A stretch of 64,000 bases of DNA. Origin: Xestospongia bergquistia. Taxonomy: Eukaryota; Porifera; Demospongiae; Haplosclerida; Petrosiidae. Below, piece after piece: positions 30,673 to 44,700 of this stretch (positions within the stretch are counted from its first letter, which is position 1; each line of letters starts with the position of its first letter). The stretch is from assembly GCA_963965975.1 (NCBI GenBank), contig OZ014412.1:4466501-4530500 (forward strand). The letters are read 5' to 3'. Under the pieces are notes generated by a model. The model saw only the letters and a program-made list of their open reading frames with translations, did not search any database and had not been told where the DNA came from. The translations under genes and the position numbers were made by a program.

Positions 30673-33600
30673 TTAAAAGATCTCTGCATTTGAGGAGTCC
30701 ATAGACAGCCGGAGTTGACGACCTGCTCTAGATGACAAGTCTAAATCCTGTAAACTAATTATGTTATCTAATCCCAGGGACTGCCTCTTTAATTTGTCCT
30801 TCATTTCTTTCTTCTTTGCTTTCTCTAATTTTTTCTGTTGCTGCTGTTGCTCCTTCTTCTTTTTGGCATCTATCTTTTCTTTCTCTTTCCTCTTCCTTTC
30901 TTGTTCCTTTTGCTTTTCTCTCAAAATTTTCGAGCGTTTCTTTTGAATATGAGCTTGTGAGACACGAGCATACAAGTTGCTCTCATCATCAGTTTCCTCT
31001 TCTTCATCTTCTTCTTCCTCTTCTTCTTCCACTATTTCCAATGAGGGTCTCCTATGTCTCTTGACAGGTGGTTCATCTTCGTCAGAGTCTTCATTTTCTT
31101 CCTCCTGCTGCTGTTGTCGTTGTTGTCCTCCCTTAGTGTGACGTGGTTTAATAACAACAGGCTATGGAGAGGAAATATATACCAATTACATATATGTTAC
31201 ATTTAATTAGAAAATACATGGTGTGTTATTACACCCACCATTTCAATTGGTAGGTCATCATCATCTTCTTCCTGTTGTTGTTGTTGTTGTTGTTGTTGTT
31301 GCCCTCCTTTAGTGTGACGTGGTTTGATAACAACAGGCTACAAAAAGGAAATACAATTTATTCTTTGAATTACATGTGTTCCTTTAAATTAGGAGTACGA
31401 AACCATACCCACCATTTCAATGGGCAGCTCTTCGTCTTCGTCTTCACTTTGATTTTCTCCTCCCACATTGTGACGCGGCTTTATTACAACAGGCTATGAA
31501 AATATATTGTTAATTAAATCATATATTGTATATCACAACATTCACCATTTCAACTGGTAAATCATCATCCATGTCATCATATATAGAACTGACAGATTCC
31601 TTCTTTTTTGAAGTAGGCAGAGCTGATCTAGTTTTCTGGGTCTTCGCATCAGTTGGATCTTCATAGATTCCGCCAGAACTAGACTTGCTGTCCCTTGGAA
31701 CAAATCCATCTCGACGTGAGTCTTTCTGTGACATATTCTTCTTAGCTCTTCTCTGAGGTGCTTTATCATTGTCAACTAGAAACTCATCAGGATCATCATA
31801 AGGGTTAAATCTGGCAGTTATAAAATCAATAAAAGCAATCATTTAAGGAACATACTCGCTACTTGTGGTTGATTCCCTAGTTTTGACTGAAATAACCTTT
31901 GCCCCAGATTTCCTTTTCTTAGCCACATCTCCTGGTTGAATGATCTGGAATTTATCAATTATTGTATTTCAATGCAAGCATCATTCCAGCTTACCTTTGG
32001 ATGAGAAGGAATGGTTGTACCATCAGAACGATGAAGGATAAATTTCCCCTTCGAGGAGCTGTCAATATTGGGAGAAACTTCAGGCATAGGATCACTGACA
32101 CTAAGGGAGAAATCAATTACATATATTGCTAAATAATGAAATTACTCAGGTTTGTTCTTTCGCTGTTTTTTCCTTGTCTTACGCTCAAATCCTTCTTCTC
32201 CTTTTCTGGGTGAATAGAGTTGTGCTTTTTTGATGCGAGAGATACACACATAACAAAACAATCCTAACAAGACTAGCAGGACAACTAGAATAATTACACC
32301 AATTGGAATAGTGATTCCAAGAACAAGGACCAAAGGGAATGCTATGAAGAAAATAGATAGGCAATAAATGTACTGGATGTAGAGGATAATTAGCATGAAT
32401 AACTGATAACAATTATGCATGATATTCTGCCAGTTAGCAATTGACAGGAGAGAAGATAGTTGTATTAGTAATTACAATACCTCTCTTTGTGGTAGCACGA
32501 ACAATTCTACTCCTTGGTCCTCCACCCACTATAGTGTATGCTTGCATTTGAATATCGTAAGATGCTCCTCCTTTGAGGTTGGTGATATTAAAGCGGAAAC
32601 TGTCTGCAGTGTTGTTGTTAGGTATGTAACCTATGACAGTGTAATTGGATGTTGTATTTGTAGAGTTGTTTGGAGTCTCGCGATAAAAGATAGTGTAGTT
32701 CACAATGATACCGTTCTGATCAAAACGTTCAAGAGGCTGACAGTTTGAGGAGAAGTAATCATTGATAACAATAGTGTATTTACTAGTAAAGAGACTTACC
32801 AGCCAAAACACCTCCAGAGTTTCAATAAATGGTGTCAATGTAATATTCTGTGGAGCTCCTGAAGGGGCTATAAAATTATTATATTAATTCTCTTGTAGTA
32901 GAATTATGCACATTGTACCTGCTTCATTAGTGAACTCATATATTATAGCACCTAGTCCATCCACATTATCTGCATATAGACCTTTGATTTCAAATTCATA
33001 CTCTGTGTACTCCTCCAGATCTTCGAGGAAAGTAGATAGCCCAATTAAGTTGCGCACCAATCTTTCACTGAGATCTTTTACACCATAGTTAACATTGTAT
33101 GAAAGTAGTTTCCCTGAGAGAAGTTGATTTGGAGGGTTCCATCTTAGTTGCATTTGTGTTGCTCCAATAGGATTAGCTATTGGATTCTGAGGTGCAGCAC
33201 CACGGATGTCAACCTGAACGGTTGCATTGTTAGTACCTACGATGTTTGTACCTCTACAGAGGAAGGTACCAGCTTGAGTAGCTTGTATACTGGCTATGTG
33301 TAGGAGCCCAGTGACTGGGTCAAACTGTGAGAGTGAGAAGGAGGGAACGAAGAGTGAGAGAGATGAAGAGGGAGAAAGCTAAGACTCAGTACTATTAAAC
33401 TTACAAAACTATTAGCAGGTTCTCCATTTGGAAAAAACATCTCAATCTGAGGACTTGGTCTGCCAGTAGCAGCACAAGTAACAGTGAGATTGGAATCCAA
33501 GATGGCTATCACTTCAGTCCGAGAGAGAGTTACAACTGGCGATACATATACTGTAATGAACTGAGCAACTGTGGATGCTCCATATGCATTTGAAGGACGA

Positions 33601-36530
33601 CAAATAAAGTCCATTTGGTCATCACCTTGAACTGGAGATATCACCAACTCTCCATTGGAATCAACAGAGAATCGTGAAGGATCTAATGTCTGAAAATTTG
33701 CACCAAACCATTCAAAACTTGGAGCAGGTAAGTTGTAGAATATGTGACATTGTAAGCGATATGTCATGCCAGCTGTAATGATGAGTGGGGTAATATTAAC
33801 AGCCAATGGTGCACCTGTAACAGTAAAAAAATAATAGCAATAGCAAACAAGTTTTACATCAAACCTTCTACTCTAATTCTTGCTGTTTGATTCTCACTGC
33901 TCACTCGATTGTCTGCCAAACATCGATAATATCCAGAATCATTACGTTGGGTATTAAGAAGTCGAAGACCATTGTTTTCAATACGATAAAAGGCACCTAA
34001 AACCATATAACACAAACAAAAGGTCATAATATATAGTAAAACCAAATAACTAATCCATAGTGGACACTTTGGACCTCTGACAATGTTCTTATCAGAGTGT
34101 CATTCATGAAAGGTTCCACACCAACACAGTAGGGATACACATGGATGCTTACATACACGCTTCTTACCAATGGGTTGCAATTGTGTCTCTGGTCCTCCTG
34201 TTTCCTCTGTCTTGTACCAGCTAACATCAGGTTGAGGTATACCATTTACAACACATGGTATAATGATCTCCCTATTTTGAGTGATGTTTAAGTCAATAGG
34301 AGCAGACACGATTGAAGCTTTAACTAGAGTAAAACACAAACATTAAATTCAATAAATTGTTTTCATTCTTACCTCCTATAATGACTTGAAGTGACACAAA
34401 ATCAAAGACATAATTATTAGTAACGTTACACCAATAGAGGCCATTATCGCTGAACACTGCATTAAATACTGTCATTGACCAAATTGAGGATGAAGGTTGT
34501 GTCAACTGTATCCTACCACTCGCAGTGAGTTTGGTATTGTTGTGGTACCAAGAGACTGTTGTACCAGGCAGAGTGCTGATGTTACACGAGATAGAAATAG
34601 TGCTTCCGAGAGGTAGATAGTAATCATCATGTGGAGAAATAGAGTTGACATGTGGAGGAACTAGAGAAGAAAATTTGTATAGAATTAATGTAAATAATAA
34701 ACAGTAATATACTCCTACTCATACATCAGTATGAATGTTTAGGAATGGAATTTTCGAATGTTTGGTTCTTACTTGTAACAGTAACTGTAGCTGTTGTTGT
34801 GTTGGTGTCTAAAAAGTTTGAAGCACTACAAATGTAAGTGCCATCATCACTGCTGGACACACTGTATAGATGTAGACCCTGAGAAGTGAACACAGCTTGA
34901 GACTGAATAGCACTGCCATCATTTTTAGACCAGGTTATTGTTGGGGTTGGAACTCCTTCAGCCATACACTGCAGCAGTACATCTTGTCCATAACTAACTA
35001 ATACATTTGAAGGTTTTATAGTAAATTTTGGAATTGCTATAGTAGATTAAAGTGATGTGAAGGAAAAAGTCAAGATAAATGTAACATTACCATTAACTGT
35101 TAACTGATAATTAGCTGTACCAGTTCCACCAAGATTAACAGCTACACACTGATAGATACCTGCATCACTAGTTTGAAGATTTCCAACTAAGTTCAGCCTG
35201 TTACCGTTGGAGTTTACCTACAGTGTCATTTTAATTATTTAATCTCTCTCTCTCACACACACACACCTCTGCTCCATCAGGACCTCTCCAAATAATATCA
35301 CCAGTATCTCCAGCTATTATTGAGCATAAAGGTGACTCAGTAAAAGTCAGTTGTGAACCAGCAAGTTTTATTCCGAATGTAGGAAAGACACTAACCACAG
35401 GGGGACCTACAAAAAAACAAAGATAATCACTTGTTTTTTCTTTCTTTTTTACATACTAATAACATCCACAAAAATGAAGTCTTGTCCAAATCCTCCACCT
35501 GTACTGTTAGCAGTGCATGTATAAGTGCTTTCGTCTGATTGTGTTACAGAAGTAAAAGAGAGAGTAGCTCCATCAGATGATTTGGAGACTCCCTGAGTAA
35601 GTTCAGCTGGATTTCTAATGGGAAATAAACAATGTAAATGCAATGATAATAACTCTTTCTCTTACCCAAACTTTACCCAACGAATGTATGTAATGCTTTT
35701 TCCTTGGACTGTACAGTGTAGTATAAAATTACTTCCTAATCCCACTTGATAAGTAGATCCTTCAGTAATGGTCACAACTGGATTAGAAACAGCTGCATGG
35801 GAGAAATGAACAGGTGTCATCATGAGACCTATTTGAAGTTACTCTTTACCTAATACGGTTAGCTTTGCAATAGTAGAGTTTTTACCATAAATGTTAGTAG
35901 CAGTACATTTATAAAACCCATTATTTGTTGTTTGAGCATTACTGATGGTAAGTGTGTTGGTACCAATAACATATTGACCGCCAGTACTCAATGTTTGTCC
36001 ATTATAGCTCCATGAGATAGTAAACGAGGGATTGCCTTGTACAGAGCATGTGAAAACTGCAGTTCCTCCAATAGCCACTGATATTGGCTGTAAGAGAGTT
36101 GTGAAGACAGGCAAACCAACCACTGTTAAAGTACCAACTGTACTAATAAAAAATGGGTTCTCATTATTGTCCTGAGCCACACATTGATAGGTACCAGCAT
36201 CAGAGTATTGTACATTATTGATTTTATAAGTAGACAATCCTGTAGTTGTGTTGTAGGCAATTTGAATGCCAGGACCAGGAAAATCAGGGTCTATAGGATT
36301 TTGATTTTTCAGCCAGACCACTACTGGTGGTAATGGAGGATCATTGTGTATTCTACAAGATATAGTAAAGGGTTGGTTGGTCAGTGCTGTTGAATTGGAT
36401 GGATTGTCAACAAAATTACTTAGACAACCTGAAACAAGAGCAAAGGAGAGGATAATAACAATACAATATAATAATATATTAACATTTGCTTACCACAAAC
36501 AAGAACTAATGCCACAAGAAGTAAAAACAT
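30673..36530 (-). CDS. Ig/FN3 transmembrane receptor with repeated basic/acidic tail
   Basis: Model of 21 coding exons, 4473 nt, 1490 aa, all phases consistent: 36494-36530, 35850-36428, 35666-35792, 35457-35614, 35267-35406, 35091-35217, 34773-35036, 34373-34660, 34168-34323, 33865-33996, 33405-33814, 32919-33324, 32800-32867, 32481-32736, 32146-32341, 31995-32100, 31856-31944, 31546-31810, 31413-31493, 31239-31337, 30673-31161. Layout: signal peptide (MFLLLVALVLVCG), nine Ig domains with Cys pairs and YxC motifs, two FN3 domains, membrane segment (LVLVLGITIPIGVIILVVLL), then a tail of about 360 aa. The tail has three repeats starting PVVIKPRH, each on its own exon, a poly-Gln run, long acidic stretches and a Lys/Glu coiled coil. 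This is the plan of neural-type IgCAM adhesion receptors, but I cannot name an orthologue. A collapsed second copy lies at 27673-28025. Confidence 0.85.
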
Positions 36531-36589
36531 CTTTAATACATTACTTGGAGATGGATAAGTTTATCTTTAAAAATTACTACTAAAATATC

Positions 36590-36630
36590 GAGCCACACCC
36601 TGTCGATGTAACTGATAAAGGGTGGGGCTC
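36590..36630. repeat. Short inverted repeat upstream of the receptor start
   Basis: GAGCCACACCCT and AGGGTGGGGCTC pair with one mismatch around a 17-base loop, 60-100 bp upstream of the receptor ATG. The element is kept in the other tandem copy (28084-28124). Confidence 0.45.
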
Positions 36631-36810
36631 GGTACACCACCCAATTTTCAAATGTTCATCTCATGAATAACTTATTTGATAACAAACTCGCTTAAAAATA
36701 ATAATTATTGAAGTGATACATGTTTAAAGATGACGTGACTGCAAATCAGCAGAACACAACTAATAGAAGCAATATATTACAATGGTTATAGTCAAAGATA
36801 GAGGCAGAAT

Positions 36811-38384
<1,574 letters not shown>

Positions 38385-38524
38385 TTTGGCTTCGAGTAAT
38401 AGTAGTAATGCTAACCACACAGGGATAAAAGACTTGAGAAATATCCACACAGAGAGAAGAACACCTGCAAACGACTTCGTAACGGGGTCTTTGCAAGAAT
38501 AACATACGCACTCAAAAACGTTTC

Positions 38525-38588
38525 TTTATATACTGATAAGAACATAGCAACGCTATAGAAACACCTAGACAACTTCAAACTGACCAAT
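38525..38588 (-). promoter_or_regulatory. Alpha-tubulin B promoter elements (TATA box and CCAAT box)
   Basis: TATATAAA on the minus strand (38525-38532) lies 141 bp upstream of the ATG, and CCAAT (plus) lies at 38584-38588. The spacing is the same as in alpha-tubulin A. The region also lies less than 260 bp from the start codon of the divergent receptor gene. Confidence 0.65.
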
Positions 38589-38780
38589 AGGATTTCCCAC
38601 AATAAATATATAGCAATGCAGCTAGTTATTATAGTTATTATAACTAATCATCACCTGATTTTATTCATAGAACTGTTGTGTGTTCAAAACACAATATGGG
38701 TGGATCTGTTCTAAAGCACCCACCCAAAATCACAAGCAATGATTATTGATTTTTTGCAAAGATAGAAGAGAGCCTGGGAA

Positions 38781-41700
38781 ATGTCTGGATCAATAGGACA
38801 GAAAAACAGTAGAGCTGAGCTGATACTAGTAGTAATTTTCATAGCATTTAATATTATACCCTCTTCTGCAACTATAGGTAAGACAAATTGATCTTCATGA
38901 CATGTTTAAATACTCAAATACTCGATATGAACCTAGTTGTATGTCTGAGCAACTTATTGTATCTAGTAGCCATTGACTTACCTCATCTTAGCTTGAACAA
39001 CTATTCATTTTATTCCGTAGTTTTCTCACAAACACCTGAAGATGTTTTGATAGCAGTTGGGAGTCAAGCACAGTTCACATGTAGCTTCTCTTCACCAAAT
39101 GCTGCTTCAGTTTCATGGGAGAAGGATGGAGTGACAGTCCTCCCTTCATCCCGTATCACAATCAATAGTACTACCCTCACTATCAATCCCACAGAATCAG
39201 AAGACAGTGGTACATACAGTTGTATAGTGACAGATCAAGTCAATCAGGTTGCAGAAACAAGAAGTGCTAATTTAACTTTTGCCTGTAAGCATAGCAATTA
39301 ATAAGTATTAAATGACTACTCCTTGCCTTCTAGATATCCTTGATTCTTTTCTCATCAGTCCAGAAACTAAAACTGTCATGACAGGCTCAACTGTGTCATT
39401 ATTTTGCTTACACAGAGGCAGCCTTCCAGCTGCAACCATGGCCTGGGTCAAAGATGGCACCACTCTATCAAACACAAACAGTATTACAATTACAACTGTA
39501 GTTTTGCAACATGCCAATCCACAACAGACCAGCAGCTCAATTAGTATCAGTCCTACAGTTAAAGGAGACTCTGGAAGCTATGAATGTGTGGCTACAAATA
39601 GTCTTCTTCCTGATTCTCCAGTACGAAGTAGTATAGCAGAATTAAGAGTACTAGGTAAGAGAAAATACAACAAGGTATATGTAATGATATGATATTGTTC
39701 TTTCTTTAGCTCAATTAGCTGCTCCTAGTTATATTATGCATCCTTCTTCTGTTACCTTGATTTCTGCTGGGCTAACAGCTGTGTTAGAATGTTCAGCTAG
39801 TGGTGAACCTGTACCTTCAATAATTTGGCAACATGAAGGAATAAATGTGAACACTTCTCTAGATAAAGTAAGCTCAATAATAATAAATTCTGCTTTCTCT
39901 TGCTCATTTCAATTAAACAATGAAAATACTATTAAAACTATTACGAAGACATTGAGTGCATGTGACTCATTAATAACTACATGTATCTTTAGATCACAGT
40001 GACAGCTGCTGAAGGTAATTCAACTCTCACTATAACTAATGTCCAACAGAGTGACGTGGGTAATTATCGCTGCTTAGCTATTAACAGTCAGGGTATAGTG
40101 TACAGCAGTGATGCTGCACTACAAATAGCATGTAAGTAATAAAACATATACTTGTATTTTACATGGAGTTAACTGTGTTGTGCTCCACGTTGTAATGTAA
40201 ATATAGCTGGCATAAAGAGATCATGGCAAATTTGCTATAACTATTGTTTTACTGTGATTTCATTTTCTAGTTATCCAACAGTCTTTCCAACTACTACCTC
40301 AAGATACATTTGGCATACTTGGCCAAGATGGCATCATTGAGTGTTCTCCACCTTTAAGTGCTCCCCCTGCTGTCGTCTCATGGTTTAAAGGCTCAGTTCA
40401 AGTATCAGGGGCTCGATTTAGTATAGCTAGTAATGGAAGTCTTTTGATATCATCAGTTGAATATGGAGATGAGGGTGATTATATATGTGCAGCTGTCAAT
40501 CAACTTTTAGATATCACTAGAACGAGTAGTGCTGTGCATTTCTCAGTATATGGTAGGTCACTGGGTCTAGTAATGTCTTAACATCACAGGGTCTTGTAAT
40601 ATTAAGAGTGGTCTTGTACATATGCAGTATAAATTCAGTTGTATGCACAGATTCTGAATGTATGAAGTAATATTTATGTAATTGTTTCTTGTTACTCTTT
40701 CAGAATTCCCAGTCATTACAAGTGAACTCCAGGATCTCCAATTAGCCGAGGGTCTCGACTTCACTCTAATATGTAATGCTACTGGTGTTCCAATGCCACA
40801 GATTACTTGGTATAAAGATGATGTCCAAATCACATCATCTGATCCTACTCATTTGAAACTATCAGGGTATCAGCTGACAGTGTATAATGCATTAGTTCAA
40901 GATGAAGGGAATTATGTGTGTGTAGTGGATAATGCAGCTGGTAGTGATCAAGCTAATGCAACCATTGATGTTATACGTAAGTTATAAACTTCTTCATGAT
41001 TCAGTTTCATTAGTTGTTATTCTTTCATTGATTATCCTTCTTTTACCATTAATCAATTTCATTCTCTAATTATCTTAGCTCATTAACTTTTATTTTATTT
41101 TGTAGCTATTCCAGTAATCACTGTTGATTTTGTACAAGTAACAGTAGAAGTTCTTTCTTCTGCTCTTCTCCCTTGCCACATCCAACCAGATGAATCTATT
41201 ACCATAACTTGGTCATTCAACGGAAATCCACTAACTCTTCCATTTCCTGGACGACAGCTGTTACAAAATGGTAGCTTATTAATACACTCTGTTGCCAAGA
41301 GTCAAGAAGGAAATTATATCTGTACTGCAACCAATTCTATTGGCAGTGATCAGGGAACAATACAGCTGGAAGTACAAGGTAGGAAATAAGTTATCAAAAC
41401 ATTTTAAAGAAAAATTACATCAGCTACCAATAAAATGTATAAGTAATTTTAATATTGGATGGTCTTCCTCTATATACAATGTACCTGTTATCTTTCTCTT
41501 TTCATAGTTGCTCCCTTAGCTACAGCTACTCAAAGTTCCTTAACAAAGACTCAAGGACAAACAGTACAGTTGACCTGTACTATCACAGGTGATCCCTATC
41601 CAACAGTTACCTGGTACCATGATGGTGTTGTCCTTACCAATCCTCAACTAAGTAACAATGATAGTACATTGACATTAAGTCCAGTACTAAAGAGTCATGA

Positions 41701-44700
41701 AGGAATATACGTGTGTCGTGCTATTAATAATCTAGGGAGTTCTAATGACAGCATCTCCTTAATTGTCCTAGGTATGTCATACATAGGCCATCTTGGTCAC
41801 CAAATAGTGGAACCTCAATTTTATGTTGTGTTCTTGTACATACATACTTATGAATTATCACATAATTAAAATACTCAAACTGAATTGAAGTCAAATTTTG
41901 TGGTCAAAAAACGAGATTAAACTCTATAACAACCAATTGAAGTAATACTTATCGGAGGAAGTTTGGTCACTAAAGATAATTATAACTTCCTGGATAAGGT
42001 CCTACTATTCCTTAAATGTAATATTCAACATCTATATTGATGACACCTCTAAAATAAGAGCATTGTCCAAATCTTAAAATGTCCACTATAGAGAAGTTCA
42101 TTTATAAATTATTTTCTTACTTGCTTTATGCAATGCATTCATTATCTTTTGTAGTGGCTCCCAGTATATCAGCCTCACCACTTACTCATATTGTTTTGAT
42201 TGGAAGTACAGTTGAATTCACTTGTCAAGCACCTGGGGATCCAACACCAACTGTTACATGGCTCACATCCAATTTTGTTAATGTACTGTTGCTAGGTAAC
42301 AGCAGACTAGAGGTAAGCATTACTGTTTTGTAAATCAGTATACAAATGTCACTTGATTCAACAGGTTACTGAAGACAACACATTAAGAATAGTCAATGTA
42401 ACAGTAGAAGATAGTGACCAGTATATATGTCAGGCTACTAACAATGCTGGGACAGCAAGTGCAACTGTCTCTCTTACAGTTAATGGTGAATTGTTTCTTG
42501 TCTCTTAAGATCTAAATTTAATGTTATTGTCACAGAACTTCCAGCTGTTTCTCTGTTACCCTATCTCAATGTGACACAAGGAGCCTCAGTCATCCTTGAC
42601 TGTCAACCTACTGGTTCTCCTACTCCCTCTCTGATGTGGTATAAGAATGACGTTCCATTGGCATCTGACAATCATGTGACTATTGTCAATGGGACAGTGT
42701 CTATAACTGATGCTTACTCAACTGATTCAGGTGTTTACAAATGTGTGGCAGAAAATATTGTTGGGAATGATACTGCTAGTATTAATCTTAATGTATTAGG
42801 TGAGATATACACTTTTTGGTAAAACCTCGTGCTAATAATTTCATTCTCATACCCAGTTCTTCCTCTCATTCTGGTTCCTGATCCTATTGTTTCCATAAAT
42901 CAGGGTTCTAACGCAGTTCTGCAATGTATTGTCTCCGGAGATCCCACCCCTACCTTGACGTGGTATTTTGGTTCTGTTCCCCTACCCAATCCCACTCTCC
43001 CACGTTTTTCCTTGGACGCCAATGGCAGTCTCATTGTATCCAATATAGCATTTAGTGATGATGGCTTAATGTTGATCTGTCAAGCATCTAATGTAGCAGG
43101 CACAGAGTCTGCTACTATAACCATTAATGTCAATGGTAAGTACAAGATACAGCTGCTGTAGTACATCTTTTCATTGAGGAACTATCAGTCAACATATAAA
43201 GTAGTCATGTCTTCTCTGTAAAGATTCTTAACCATACTATACTATCCATATAAATGCTATAATAAGCATTATAACTGTCCTACTGAGGGTGGTCATAGTA
43301 GAGAGGGTATATTCATCTACATCTATTTCTTTTTCCCACAGTTGCTCCAAACATCTCAGCTTTGAGTTCATCCATAACAGTAATTGAGGGTAATGGAGCT
43401 GTTCTCTCTTGTACAGCAACAGGTGATCCCTTTCCAGTCATCACCTGGTACTCCAATGGATCAGCCATCACTCACAACACACCTGGTTAGTCTTAGCTAC
43501 ACAATTGTATCATCCATTGTGTTCTGTTTTAGGATTTCAGTATGTATCCAATGGGCAGACATTGGTCATTGGTAGCGTGAAAAAGAGCAATGAGGGAACA
43601 TATATATGTGAGGCCATTAATGCAGCTGGTACAGATGAGGACGAGATTGAACTCATTGTACATGGTAAGACAAGGATAGTTTATATACTAGAGTCTTTTT
43701 AACAATGATTCTTTTACTCTAGTTCCTCCAAGTTTCTCTCCAACACCAGTTGATATTGCCGGAATTGAAAACAATATGTTTACACTTACATGTTCTGTTA
43801 CTGGGGACCCACCTCCCTTTGTCCAATGGTCCCTAGGAGGCCTGGTGTTTCCCAGTGGAAGTAGTCTTATTTTTTCGCCACTTTTGAGGGCCAATGCTGG
43901 ATCATATACGTGTAGTGCTACCAATATTGCTGGCACTATATCAAAGACAATATACCTAGATGTTTATTGTAAGTGAAAACTGCCCTGTTGATAGAACCTT
44001 GTTTGCATTCTTTTCATAGATCTTCCAGAGATAACACTTGCTCCCGTCAGTATGTCTATTGTGCAGTTCACTAATGTAACTTTTACATGTGGAGCAGTTG
44101 CTAATCCACTGCCACAACTGTCTTGGTTGTACAATGGACTGATGATACCAGGAGCACAGGTTGTTCTTTACATGTACTAATATCTCATGTATATTACATC
44201 CATTAATATAGGGTTCTACTTACACTATTGAACATGTAGCAGGTACTGATGCTGGAGAATACACCTGTGTGGCCCAAAATGTTGTTGGCATGGTGACAAG
44301 CAATGCAACATTGACTGTCCTCTGTAAGTTAATCACCCAGTAATCATTTAACAAGGGAGTTATTTGATATGCATTAATTATTCACTATAGTTCCTCCTTC
44401 TGCTCCTACGGTGACACTAGTACAAGCAGTTTCTTCTTCATCTCTCTCAGTAACTTGGTCTCCACCTACTAATGATGGTGGTACCCCAGTGACCTCCTAT
44501 ATTATTGAGTATCGTCCTACAACTGAGACTAATGGAACTTTTAAGAGTCAGGTTGTACAGGCAAGCGGGTCTATGACAGCTGAGATCACAGGACTTTTAT
44601 TTTATACTGAATATGATGTTAGAATGAGAGCTGTCAATATTGCTGGTGTGAGCGGTCCTAGTAGTGTTTATACACCACCTGTTCAAACTCATCCAGCTGC

